10,639 bases of DNA from Comamonas sp. lk (lineage in GTDB: Bacteria > Pseudomonadota > Gammaproteobacteria > Burkholderiales > Burkholderiaceae_C): NCBI GenBank assembly GCA_945901215.1, contig CAMDKE010000067.1:1-10639 (forward strand), written 5' to 3'. The position numbers and the translations under genes are program-made. A model generated the notes under the pieces. The model did no database searches. It was not told the DNA's origin and was given only the letters and a program-made list of their open reading frames with translations. Position 1 is the stretch's first letter, and every line of letters begins with the position of its first letter. Positions 1 through 6,851 of this stretch are shown here, piece after piece.

Positions 1-1253
1 GTTGCCAAGCCGTAGTCGGTGGCGTTGGCCAGCGCGATGACTTCTTCTTCGGTGTCAAAGGGCGCGATGTGGCAGCAGGGGCCAAACACCTCTTCGCGCA
101 CCACGGCCGCGCTCTCGGGCAGGCCGGTCCAAATCGTGGGTTGCACCCAGTGGCCTTGCGCCAGCTCAGCCGGCATATCGGGCACGCCGCCGCCAGTCAC
201 CAGGGTTGCGCCTTCGTCGATTGCCTTTTGGTAATAGGAAAGCACTTTTTGCTTGTGCTCGGCCGATATCAGCGGCCCGAGGTTCACACCAGGCGCATTG
301 GGCGGGCCGATGATCAGGGCTTCTGCCTTGGCTTTGAGGGCGGCGACAAATTTGTCAAAAATCGGGCGCTGCACATAAACGCGCTCGGTGCCCAGGCAGA
401 CCTGGCCACAGTTCTCGAAGGCGCTGCGGGTGATGCCGGCAATGGCTTTGTCAAAGTCGGCGTCGGCAAACACAATGCCGGCGTTCTTGCCGCCAAGCTC
501 AAACGAGACCGGGCGCACACCTTTGGCCGCGGCAGCCATGATGGCTTCGCCGGTGCGCGTCTCACCCGTGAAGGTGATGGCGTTGACGCCCGGGTGGCGG
601 GTCAGGTATTCGCCGGCCGACTGCGGGCCAAAGCCGTGCACCACGTTGTACACGCCCGGCGGAATGCCCACGGTGCTCATCACCTCGCCCAAAAGCGTGG
701 CGGTGGCGGGAGTTTCTTCCGAGGGTTTGACCACCACGGTGTTGCCGCAGGCCAGCGCCGGGCCGACCTTCCAGGTCATCAGCAACAGCGGCAGGTTCCA
801 GGGGCACACCACACCGACCACGCCCACAGGCGAGCGTGTGGCGTAGTTGATGGCCTGGCCGCCATCAGGCGTGGCCATCTCGAAGCTCTCAGTAGGCACG
901 TTTTTGACGATGTCGGCAAACACCTTGAAGTTGGCCGCACCACGGGGAATGTCGATGTGCGACGCCAGGCTGCGTGGCTTGCCGGTATCGGCAATTTCGG
1001 CTTCCAGAAACTCATCGCAGCGGCGGATGATCTCATCGGCCACAGCATGCAGCAGCTCGGTGCGCTTGACCAGCGTCATGCGGCCCCAGTCGCCGTGCAG
1101 GGCGGCACGCGCAGCGCGCACAGCGGCATCTACTTCGGCCTGCCCGGCTTCGTGCACCAGGCCCAAGACGTGGTTGTCGGCGGGAGCGCGGTTTTCGAAG
1201 GTTTTGCTGGTGGCAACAAATTCGCCGTTGATGTAGTTCAGGAAGTTTTTCAT
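1..1253 (-). CDS. dmpC: 2-hydroxymuconic semialdehyde dehydrogenase (partial, C-terminus cut by window edge)
   Basis: This NAD-dependent aldehyde dehydrogenase should oxidise 2-hydroxymuconic semialdehyde, the catechol ring-cleavage product, to 4-oxalocrotonate (2-hydroxymuconate) in the cytoplasm. The frame is open from ATG at 1253 to the window edge, giving 417 residues of a family of about 486; the rest lies off the left side. The N-terminus reads MKNFLNYINGEFV. The general base lies in the FELGGKN motif (Glu252) and the nucleophile in NCGQVCLG (Cys286), with the usual 34-residue spacing. Further hallmarks are SHIDIPRGAANFKVFAD, PWNLPLLLMTWKVGPALACGN, FTGETRTGEAIM and EEVFGPCCHIAPFD. The double-Cys FGPCCH and the SHIDIPRGAANFKVFAD stretch match DmpC/XylG better than generic betaine aldehyde dehydrogenases. 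It follows the GlcG-like gene after 21 bases with no strong ribosome binding site, so it is probably transcribed as part of the same operon. Assignment to the DmpC/XylG group is from recalled family sequences. Confidence 0.93.
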   Translation of the reverse strand, partial: MKNFLNYINGEFVATSKTFENRAPADNHVLGLVHEAGQAEVDAAVRAARAALHGDWGRMTLVKRTELLHAVADEIIRRCDEFLEAEIADTGKPRSLASHIDIPRGAANFKVFADIVKNVPTESFEMATPDGGQAINYATRSPVGVVGVVCPWNLPLLLMTWKVGPALACGNTVVVKPSEETPATATLLGEVMSTVGIPPGVYNVVHGFGPQSAGEYLTRHPGVNAITFTGETRTGEAIMAAAAKGVRPVSFELGGKNAGIVFADADFDKAIAGITRSAFENCGQVCLGTERVYVQRPIFDKFVAALKAKAEALIIGPPNAPGVNLGPLISAEHKQKVLSYYQKAIDEGATLVTGGGVPDMPAELAQGHWVQPTIWTGLPESAAVVREEVFGPCCHIAPFDTEEEVIALANATDYGLA

Positions 1254-1274
1254 CGTAGTTGTTTCAAATCAAAT

Positions 1275-1712
1275 TCAAGCCAGACCGAGGGCGTTCAGGC
1301 CCGCTTGGGCAACCGCCTCGTCCTGCGCTTCGCTGGCGCCAGAGACGCCAATGGCGCCAATCCGCTGGCCCTGGTCAACGATGGCCAAGCCACCGCCAAA
1401 CCCCACGAATCGGGGCCTGCGCACAATGCCCTCGCGCACCGCCTCGGAATGCCCTTGCAAAGCGCCATGCCACTGGCTGGTGGCCAGGCCGAAGCTCACG
1501 GCCGTGTAGGCCTTGTCAATGGCTATCTCCACCGAATGCAGCGGCGCACCGGGCATGCGCAAAAACGCCGCCAGCACACCGCTGGCATCTAACACCGCCA
1601 CGTTCACGCACAGCCCCATGGCATGCGCCGCCTTGACGGCCGCTCCCACACAGGCGTGCGCCGCCCCGGCGCTGATCACGGCCTGGTTCACACTCAAAGG
1701 GGCAGTTTGCAT
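1275..1712 (-). CDS. GlcG/HbpS-like (DUF336 family) small protein of the meta-cleavage operon
   Basis: This 145-residue protein has the hallmarks of the GlcG/HbpS (heme-binding-protein-like, formerly DUF336) family. They are an internal AIDKAYTAVSFG segment (about residues 65-75), a central FGGGLAIV (105-112), and a C-terminal GAIGVSGASEAQDEAVAQAG (119-138). The family fold is a small alpha/beta domain. Some members bind heme or corrinoids; for most the role is unknown, and no enzymatic residue can be named here. ATG at 1712 was chosen because GGAG lies 7 bases upstream and the family N-terminus aligns there; an in-frame start 18 codons further upstream would overlap the dioxygenase gene. It has no signal peptide, so it is probably cytoplasmic. 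It sits between the catechol dioxygenase (16-base gap) and the semialdehyde dehydrogenase (21-base gap). That position suggests an accessory role in the pathway, such as cofactor or iron handling, but this is only inference. Confidence 0.85.
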   Translation of the reverse strand: MQTAPLSVNQAVISAGAAHACVGAAVKAAHAMGLCVNVAVLDASGVLAAFLRMPGAPLHSVEIAIDKAYTAVSFGLATSQWHGALQGHSEAVREGIVRRPRFVGFGGGLAIVDQGQRIGAIGVSGASEAQDEAVAQAGLNALGLA

Positions 1713-1728
1713 AGCGGCGCTCCGGGCT

Positions 1729-2673
1729 TCAGGTGTACACGTCGGTGAAAGACGCGGGCAACACACCGGTGTGGTAGAAAATTGCGCGTCCGGCCTCGTC
1801 CTCGGTCCAGGTGGTCACCGGACGGTCGCGCTGGGCTTGGTAGCCCAAGCCGGCGAAGGTCTCGTTGCGGTTGCCACTGGGGTCAAAGAAGTAAATCGTC
1901 TCGCCGCGCGTGATGCCGTGGCGGGTGGGCGCCACGTCAATGCGCACTTTGTTCTTGGCCATCACGTCGCCGGCCTTAAGCACGTCGTGCCAAGAGTCCA
2001 GGAAGTAGGAAATGTGGTGAAGGCCGGGAATAGGGCCGCCCACAAATGCGATGTCATGCGGCTTGCTCGAGCACGACAGAAACGATGCCAACTGGAACGC
2101 ACCCTCGGGCCCTACCGTGAGCTGCTCAGTCTGGAAGAAGTTGAGCACGTCGATGAAGAAGCGGGTGTTCTCAGCGACTTTGTTGATACCTTCACCGGGA
2201 TTGAATTCACACATCAAGAGCACGTGGTCCAGCCAATGGGCGGCGGCACCTTTGGCGCCATCGGGCCAGGGATCGGGGTTGATAGAACCCACGTCGGTGC
2301 CTACGCACTCTTTCATGGCAAACAGGCGCATTTCGTGGCCGCTGGGCAGGTTGAACACCAGCATGCGTCCGGTTGAGGGCATGGTTCCCTCGGGCACCAG
2401 GGTGACGGCAGTACCCGCGGCTTTGATGGCGGTTTGCAGGCGGTCCAAGTCGCTGTCTTTTTCAACTTTGTAGCCCACGTGGTTGACGCCGGCGCGATCC
2501 GACGGTGTCAAGACCAAAGAGAACTTGTCCCACTCGTCCCAACATTTCATGTAGACCTTGCCGTTTTTGTCTTGCATGGTGGTTTTCAGGCCCAGCACGT
2601 TTTCGTAGTGCTTCACTGCGGCTGCCATGTCCATCACATTGATGTCAACGTGGCCAATTCTCATAATGCTCAT
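1729..2673 (-). CDS. dmpB: Catechol 2,3-dioxygenase (extradiol, type I, DmpB/XylE-like)
   Basis: This Fe(II)-dependent extradiol dioxygenase should open the catechol ring to yield 2-hydroxymuconic semialdehyde. It has 314 residues, close to the 307 of DmpB/XylE, built from two vicinal-oxygen-chelate domains. Residues 5-120 form the N-terminal non-catalytic domain (RIGHVDINVMDM, GVNHVGYKV). The rest is the catalytic domain. The 2-His-1-Glu iron ligands are visible as His150 (WLDHVLL), one His of the LHHISYFLD pair (219/220) and Glu271 (SGNRNETF). The second-shell residues known from XylE are also present: His206 (KPHDIAF), His252 (PTRHGIT) and Tyr261 (TIYFFDPSG). ATG at 2673 was chosen for its strong AAGGAG site 6 bases upstream. 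An alternative ATG three codons later (MRIGHV) is possible but less well placed. It directly follows the ferredoxin gene that normally protects this enzyme from iron oxidation. Confidence 0.95.
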   Translation of the reverse strand: MSIMRIGHVDINVMDMAAAVKHYENVLGLKTTMQDKNGKVYMKCWDEWDKFSLVLTPSDRAGVNHVGYKVEKDSDLDRLQTAIKAAGTAVTLVPEGTMPSTGRMLVFNLPSGHEMRLFAMKECVGTDVGSINPDPWPDGAKGAAAHWLDHVLLMCEFNPGEGINKVAENTRFFIDVLNFFQTEQLTVGPEGAFQLASFLSCSSKPHDIAFVGGPIPGLHHISYFLDSWHDVLKAGDVMAKNKVRIDVAPTRHGITRGETIYFFDPSGNRNETFAGLGYQAQRDRPVTTWTEDEAGRAIFYHTGVLPASFTDVYT

Positions 2674-2679
2674 GGTTGT

Positions 2680-2685
2680 CTCCTT
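2680..2685 (-). promoter_or_regulatory. Strong ribosome binding site of catechol 2,3-dioxygenase
   Basis: On the minus strand AAGGAG lies 6 bases before the ATG at 2673. It overlaps the TAA stop of the ferredoxin gene (2684-2686), so termination of one gene and initiation of the next are probably coupled. It fixes the dioxygenase start and rules out the longer in-frame start at 2814. Confidence 0.8.
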
Positions 2686-3043
2686 ACTTGTTGAAAATTT
2701 CGCTCTTGGGTGCAGCGAACCCTTTAGAAAAAAGCTTCTCCAGCTTGCATGCCACTTCGAGCCACACCTCATCGGTGGGCGCCACCCGGCATGCCAAGGT
2801 GTATCCCTGCTCATCCTCTTGCGCGCTGACGTGGGCGCGGCTGACCGGCCCGAGCTTGTTCACCCGTCCTTTGACCACGCGTACCTTGCACACGCCACAA
2901 CCGCCGTTGACGCAGCCCACCGGTATGCACTTGCGCCCGAGCTTGAGCATTCCCTGCAACAGGCTCTGGCTTTCGCTGCATGCATAGGACTCCCCGGTTT
3001 GCACAATGTGCACCGTGGGTTTAGCGCTGGGATGGTCGGCCAT
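2684..3043 (-). CDS. dmpQ: Plant-type [2Fe-2S] ferredoxin (DmpQ/XylT-like), reactivates catechol 2,3-dioxygenase
   Basis: This 119-residue protein has a plant-type [2Fe-2S] ferredoxin cysteine pattern: Cys44, Cys49, Cys52 (GCVNGGCGVCKV) and Cys85 (YTLACRV). In XylT and DmpQ-like proteins such a ferredoxin delivers an electron to the catechol 2,3-dioxygenase. It re-reduces iron that has been oxidised during turnover with substituted catechols such as 4-methylcatechol. Its place between the P5 reductase and the dioxygenase is the canonical dmpP-dmpQ-dmpB order, which supports that role over a role as hydroxylase electron carrier. P5 already has its own 2Fe-2S domain. The gene starts 11 bases after the P5 stop with no convincing ribosome binding site, so translation may be coupled. 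It has no signal peptide and is cytoplasmic. The C-terminal tail after residue 100 is lysine-rich and not part of the cluster-binding core. Confidence 0.92.
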   Translation of the reverse strand: MADHPSAKPTVHIVQTGESYACSESQSLLQGMLKLGRKCIPVGCVNGGCGVCKVRVVKGRVNKLGPVSRAHVSAQEDEQGYTLACRVAPTDEVWLEVACKLEKLFSKGFAAPKSEIFNK

Positions 3044-3054
3044 GGCGCAGTGCG

Positions 3055-4119
3055 CTACACGCGCTTGAACAACGGGCTGCGCTGCTGGTTGGCGTCGGCA
3101 GCCGAAAGGAATTTTTCGGTGAAGATGTCACGCTCATACAGACGCCCTTGCATCAGGGTGCTGATGCAGGCTTCCACCATCACCGGCGGGCCGCACAGAT
3201 AGGCGGTGTGGCCAGCGAAGTTGTTGTTGAAGTGCGCCTTGGCCGCATCGTGCGCAAAGCCGCGCGCGCCAGTCCAGTCGCCGCCCGAGGGCTCGTCCGA
3301 TAAGGCCGGCACATAGGTGAAGTGCGCGTGCTGCGCCGCCAGGGCGCGGAACTCTGCGTCGTAGTACAGCTCGTCGCGGCTGCGCTGGCCATAGACCAGG
3401 GTAATGGGCGTGGTGCTGCCGCCTTCGAGCAGGTCCAAAATCATGGAGCGCGGGCTCGACAGGCCGGAGCCGCCAGCCATGAACACCGTGGGCTGTTTGG
3501 CCGATTTACGGACAAAGAAGCGTCCGTAGGGGCCTGCAATGCGCAGGCTAGAGCCCACGGCCAGGTTCTGGTGCAGCCAGGTGGTGCCCGCGCCATCTTT
3601 GACGATACGCACATTGAGCTCGATCTCACCGTTAGCTGCAACCTCTGCAGGCGAGTTGGCAATCGAGAATGCGCGTCCGCCTTCCACACCCGGAATCACC
3701 ACCTGAACGTACTGGCCGGCCTGAAAGTGGATGGGCGTAGCAACTTTGAGGAAGATGGCTTTGATGGTGGGTGTGAGTTGCTCGATGCGCGAGACCGTGG
3801 TGTCGAAGTCGCGCACCGGGATGATCTCGGCGTCGGGCTCCTCGTCGATGTCGGCCTCGATGGTCGCGTCGCTTTGCAGCGTGGCGCAACAAGCCAAGGT
3901 CTTGCCCTGGTCACGCTCAAATTCCATCAACGCAAAAGGATTGGCGTGGCCGTGGTCGACCTCGCCATCGCTGACCTCGACCTTGCACGTGCCGCACAGG
4001 CCGTGGCCGCAAGCGTGCGGAATGTAGATGCCCTGGCGCAGGGCGGCGTCGAGCAGGGTTTGACCCTCTTCCACTTCGATGGTGGCGCCCAGCGGTTCGA
4101 TCGTCAGTTGGTAACTCAT
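3055..4119 (-). CDS. dmpP: Phenol hydroxylase P5 component, NADH:ferredoxin-type reductase (FAD, 2Fe-2S)
   Basis: This is the reductase that passes electrons from NADH through FAD and a [2Fe-2S] cluster to the diiron oxygenase. It has 354 residues, close to the 353 of DmpP. Residues 1-90 form the ferredoxin domain with Cys37, Cys42, Cys45 and Cys77 (HACGHGLCGTCKV, LACCAT). The FAD domain follows, with the RAFS motif at 149-152 in the RxxS position. The NAD domain has GGSGLS (216-221), CGPP (309-312) and the C-terminal FTEKF (333-337). Domain order matches multicomponent monooxygenase reductases. The start at 4119 lies 7 bases after the P4 stop, with AAGG a few bases upstream. It is a normal family member with no missing cofactor residue. 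Confidence 0.95.
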   Translation of the reverse strand: MSYQLTIEPLGATIEVEEGQTLLDAALRQGIYIPHACGHGLCGTCKVEVSDGEVDHGHANPFALMEFERDQGKTLACCATLQSDATIEADIDEEPDAEIIPVRDFDTTVSRIEQLTPTIKAIFLKVATPIHFQAGQYVQVVIPGVEGGRAFSIANSPAEVAANGEIELNVRIVKDGAGTTWLHQNLAVGSSLRIAGPYGRFFVRKSAKQPTVFMAGGSGLSSPRSMILDLLEGGSTTPITLVYGQRSRDELYYDAEFRALAAQHAHFTYVPALSDEPSGGDWTGARGFAHDAAKAHFNNNFAGHTAYLCGPPVMVEACISTLMQGRLYERDIFTEKFLSAADANQQRSPLFKRV

Positions 4120-4126
4120 GCGTGCC

Positions 4127-4528
4127 TTAGAAAGCCTGGCGACCAGGCGCAGTGCTGCGTTTGATGCCTTCGAGCGCTGGCGTGCGAAAACGGATCAGGG
4201 ACTTGTGCGTCAGTCCGTGATGCTCCAGCGATTTACCAAAGTCGGGGCGAAAACGGACCTGCGAGTTGAACCACTGCGTGCGTTCCCAGTCAATTTGCTC
4301 GAACTCTGGGTGCTCGCCATAGATCTCTGGCAAGACCACGCGCACCAAGGCGCCAAAGGGCAGCGTGGGCGGCAGCGGCAGGCAAAAAGGCGCCGCATAC
4401 ATCAAATGGTTTTCCCAGCTGGTGTAAATCAGCCGGTTGCCATAGAAGCGGTCTTCGCTATCGGCCAGGTGCAGCGGGTAAGGCCCCAGCGAGCGCAGCA
4501 TCACATCGGTGACCAATGCTGCATTCAT
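4127..4528 (-). CDS. dmpO: Phenol hydroxylase P4 component (DmpO-like)
   Basis: This is the small third subunit of the phenol hydroxylase oxygenase (alpha-beta-gamma)2 complex, 133 residues long. The N-terminal part after MNAALVTDVMLRSLGPYPLHL and the SWENHLMYAAPFCLPLPP and EHPEFEQIDWERTQWF segments are typical of P4/TomA4. It has no cofactor; in the family it packs on the P3 subunit. The start codon overlaps the P3 stop in an ATGA (4525-4528), with GGAG 7 bases upstream, so the two subunits are translationally coupled. A longer in-frame start at 4888 would lie entirely inside the P3 gene and is rejected. The protein appears slightly longer than DmpO (about 119 residues as recalled), with a basic C-terminal tail. 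Confidence 0.92.
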   Translation of the reverse strand: MNAALVTDVMLRSLGPYPLHLADSEDRFYGNRLIYTSWENHLMYAAPFCLPLPPTLPFGALVRVVLPEIYGEHPEFEQIDWERTQWFNSQVRFRPDFGKSLEHHGLTHKSLIRFRTPALEGIKRSTAPGRQAF

Positions 4529-6087
4529 GTAGCCGCTCCAGGTTTGCGCTTGTCGCCCCGCCATTTGGCAAAGTTGCTGCGATCCGGGCTGGTGCTGAAG
4601 TCGCCGTTGTCTTCGCCGGGGTTCACGCCGTAGTAGCGCAAAACTTCGCGCACCGGGCTGTCGCCGGGCGAGGCCGGGTTGATGTCGTCGGGGTAGCAAG
4701 AGCCTTGGTAAATCTGGTGCACGGGCACCCAGGCTTGCACGTATTTCTTGGGCTCGTCGTCGAAAATCCCCTTGCAGTGCACGCTGCAAAAGTGGTGCTT
4801 CATGCCGTGGTACGTGGTCTCGTGGAAATCGATTTGTGTGGGGTCGCCGGGCACGGTAAACATCATCGGAACCTGGCACACCTGGCACAGCATGGGCAGG
4901 GTCTGGTTGAACCAGCGGCCATCGGTTTTTTGCACCTCAGCCCAGTGGTCAAAGCGGCCCTTGTAGTAGCGGTCAAAGGTATCCGGGTATTTTTCGGACA
5001 GCCAGGCCATCTCGGACTGCTCAGGCAGCCAGGTGTGGAAGGCGGCAGCGTGGCCGTATTGGTAAAACGTGGCCCAGGCCTGGTGGCTGATGTGGTCTTT
5101 GCCCGCGCAAGCGTCTTTCCAGCCCTTGGGCTCGCGGATGCCGTAGCGCGCCAGGTCTTTGAACAAGGCGCCACCATTGCTTTCGGCATACATCTCCCAG
5201 GCTTCTTTCCAGCTCATCACGCGCTTGGGCAACATGTAGTCTTGCATCATGGCCACCAGCGTGAGCAGGCGGTAGCCGCGCCAGAACCACTTGTCCATCC
5301 AGCGCTGGACAATGGGCACGTTGTCCGGGTCTTGTTCGAGCATGAACTTGATGCACTCAATGCCCAAAGTCATGTGGCGCGACTCGTCGCTTTGGGCCGA
5401 GAAGCCGAACGTTACGGTGGAGATGTCACCGTTGTGCGCTGCGCCCGACATAAAGGGCACAAACAGCAAGTTGGTCAGCAGGTACTCAAACGAGAAGCTA
5501 ATCGCAGTCAAGAACTCGAACGGACCGCCGCTGTAAGCGTCCTCAAAAAACGACTTAGGCACCGACAGGTACCAGATGTTTTCGTTCCAATGGCTGGTGT
5601 TGTGCATGCCATTGAAGTACTTGTTGTAGTGCGAGATGGCGTGCGTCTCGGTCTGGTAGTGGCGCAGCTCGTCAATGGCCTGCAACTGCGAAGCGACGCG
5701 GGCACCGGCCCCCGTGAACTGGCGCCCCACATGGGCGTAGCCCCTGTGCGCGTAGTACTCCAGCGGCGTCACACCCTGAATAAAGAGCTTGAGCGCGTTG
5801 ACATAGCGCGCGTCGCTGATGCCGAGCTGGCCGTTGTTTTGCGCAAAGGCGTCAATCACCGCGTACAGCTTGCGGTCTTTCTCGCCCTGGTATTTCCAGT
5901 AGGCGTCCATGGTCAGGCGAAACGGGTCTTCCCACTTGTCCCAATCATGGATCTTGATGCCTTCAAAGGCGTCATAGGGAAACACCTTGTCCATGGGCTG
6001 GTAGGTAGTGTCCCAATGCAAACCGCGCGTCATTGCGGTGTAGCGGTCCTTGAGGCCTAGTTTCTTTTTCAGTACACGGGTGTCCAT
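4525..6087 (-). CDS. dmpN: Phenol hydroxylase P3 component, diiron oxygenase large (alpha) subunit
   Basis: This is the catalytic alpha subunit of a multicomponent phenol hydroxylase, which converts phenol and methylphenols to catechols with O2 and NADH-derived electrons. It has 520 residues (DmpN about 517). All six carboxylate-bridged diiron ligands are visible: Glu110 (TPLEYYAH), Glu140 and His143 (AIDELRHYQ), Glu201 (FSFEYLLTN), and Glu235 and His238 (SDESRHMTL). The C-terminal region has a Cys4 site, CxxC at 401/404 and Cys434/Cys438 (FCSVHC), matching the structural zinc site of phenol hydroxylase alpha subunits. Long stretches such as the FEGIKIHDWDKWEDPFRLTM region agree with DmpN as recalled. 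The start at 6087 has a strong AAGGAG 5 bases upstream. It begins only 23 bases after livF. The genes for P0, P1 and P2 that normally precede it are absent from this position. Confidence 0.96.
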   Translation of the reverse strand: MDTRVLKKKLGLKDRYTAMTRGLHWDTTYQPMDKVFPYDAFEGIKIHDWDKWEDPFRLTMDAYWKYQGEKDRKLYAVIDAFAQNNGQLGISDARYVNALKLFIQGVTPLEYYAHRGYAHVGRQFTGAGARVASQLQAIDELRHYQTETHAISHYNKYFNGMHNTSHWNENIWYLSVPKSFFEDAYSGGPFEFLTAISFSFEYLLTNLLFVPFMSGAAHNGDISTVTFGFSAQSDESRHMTLGIECIKFMLEQDPDNVPIVQRWMDKWFWRGYRLLTLVAMMQDYMLPKRVMSWKEAWEMYAESNGGALFKDLARYGIREPKGWKDACAGKDHISHQAWATFYQYGHAAAFHTWLPEQSEMAWLSEKYPDTFDRYYKGRFDHWAEVQKTDGRWFNQTLPMLCQVCQVPMMFTVPGDPTQIDFHETTYHGMKHHFCSVHCKGIFDDEPKKYVQAWVPVHQIYQGSCYPDDINPASPGDSPVREVLRYYGVNPGEDNGDFSTSPDRSNFAKWRGDKRKPGAAT

Positions 6088-6092
6088 AGCGT

Positions 6093-6098
6093 CTCCTT
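6093..6098 (-). promoter_or_regulatory. Strong ribosome binding site of phenol hydroxylase P3
   Basis: AAGGAG on the minus strand lies 5 bases before the ATG at 6087, within the 23-base livF-P3 spacer. The spacer also holds a run of T residues (minus strand) but no hairpin precedes it, so it does not look like an intrinsic terminator. Read-through from the transporter genes is therefore likely. The 9-base context TAAGGAGAC also precedes the dioxygenase gene. Confidence 0.8.
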
Positions 6099-6110
6099 AG
6101 AAAAAAATGG

Positions 6111-6851
6111 TTATGCCAGGCCAACGGCCTCGCGTGAGTTAACGGGGAAATAGGCGCGGTGCAGGATGTCGGGGTCACTGATCAGCTTGTCAGGCAAACC
6201 GTCATACGACACTTCGCCGCGTGACATCACATAGGCGTGGTCTGCCAAGCCAAGTGCCAGCTGCGTGAACTGCTCAATGAGCAACACGCCAATGCCATCG
6301 GCGGCGATCTTGCGAATCACGGGTACCAGGCGCGCCACGATCAGCGGCGCCAGGCCAAAAGACAGCTCGTCAATCACCAGAAACCGGGGCTTGACCATCA
6401 AGGCCTGGGCAATGGCCACCATTTGCTGCTGGCCGCCTGAGAGGTCGCCGGCGGCCATGGCAAGGCGCGATTGCAACTCGGGAAACAGCTCCAGGGTCTG
6501 CTCCAATGCCGCACTGAGTGCGCCGCGCGAAAGGTCGCCACCGGCCACGCGCAGGTTGTCCAGCACGGACATTTCGCGCAACACCTGGTGGCCCTCGGGC
6601 ACGGTGGCAATGCCACGGCGGCGAATCTCGTCCGGGTCTTTGCCTTTGAGGTCCAGGCCATCGAGCCAGATTTCGCCAAACTCAGGCTCCACCACGCCGG
6701 AGATGCCCAATACGGTGCTGGTCTTGCCCGCGCCATTGGGGCCCAGCAAGACGGTGATGCGTCCGGGGTCCACTCGCAGTTTGATGGAGTTCACCGCGAT
6801 CTTGGTGCCGCGCACCATGACTAGGTTGTCAACTCTCAGAGCATCGGTCAT
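6111..6851 (-). CDS. livF: Branched-chain amino acid type ABC transporter ATP-binding protein (LivF-like)
   Basis: This is the second cytoplasmic ATPase of the Liv/HAAT importer, 246 residues. Visible elements are Walker A GPNGAGKTS (37-45), the ABC signature LSGGQ (137-141), Walker B FLVIDE ending at catalytic Glu162, and IEQF with Gln194 at the H-loop position. The Gln at that place is usual in LivF proteins (VEQN in E. coli), so it is not a defect. The start overlaps the livG stop as ATGA (6848-6851), with GGAGG 7 bases upstream. Strict coupling to livG fits heterodimer formation. It ends 23 bases before the phenol hydroxylase alpha subunit, which places the transporter in the catabolic transcription unit. 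Confidence 0.93.
   Translation of the reverse strand: MTDALRVDNLVMVRGTKIAVNSIKLRVDPGRITVLLGPNGAGKTSTVLGISGVVEPEFGEIWLDGLDLKGKDPDEIRRRGIATVPEGHQVLREMSVLDNLRVAGGDLSRGALSAALEQTLELFPELQSRLAMAAGDLSGGQQQMVAIAQALMVKPRFLVIDELSFGLAPLIVARLVPVIRKIAADGIGVLLIEQFTQLALGLADHAYVMSRGEVSYDGLPDKLISDPDILHRAYFPVNSREAVGLA

Noticed and set aside
69..1592. A 507-codon open frame on the plus strand opposite the semialdehyde dehydrogenase and GlcG-like genes
   Set aside because: It spans two real minus-strand genes and their spacer, is rich in His, Gly and Ala as antisense translations are, and matches no family I know.
2674..2814. N-terminal extension of the catechol dioxygenase to an in-frame ATG at 2814
   Set aside because: It would lie inside the ferredoxin gene in another frame, has no similarity to the family N-terminus, and the ATG at 2673 has a strong ribosome binding site.
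4529..4888. N-terminal extension of the P4 subunit to an in-frame ATG at 4888
   Set aside because: It is a shadow inside dmpN. The ATGA overlap at 4525-4528 and the family length support the short start.
4516..6060. A 514-codon open frame on the plus strand opposite the phenol hydroxylase alpha subunit
   Set aside because: It mirrors dmpN almost end to end, which is expected from GC-rich codon usage. Its translation has no recognisable family motifs, while the minus strand encodes a complete enzyme with all diiron ligands.
6088..6110. Possible intrinsic terminator between livF and dmpN because of a T-run on the transcribed strand
   Set aside because: No GC-rich inverted repeat precedes the T-run, and the spacer also holds the dmpN ribosome binding site.
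6111..6851. Possible defective H-loop in LivF (Gln194 instead of His)
   Set aside because: Gln at this place is normal for LivF proteins, as in the E. coli VEQN motif, so it is not a lesion.
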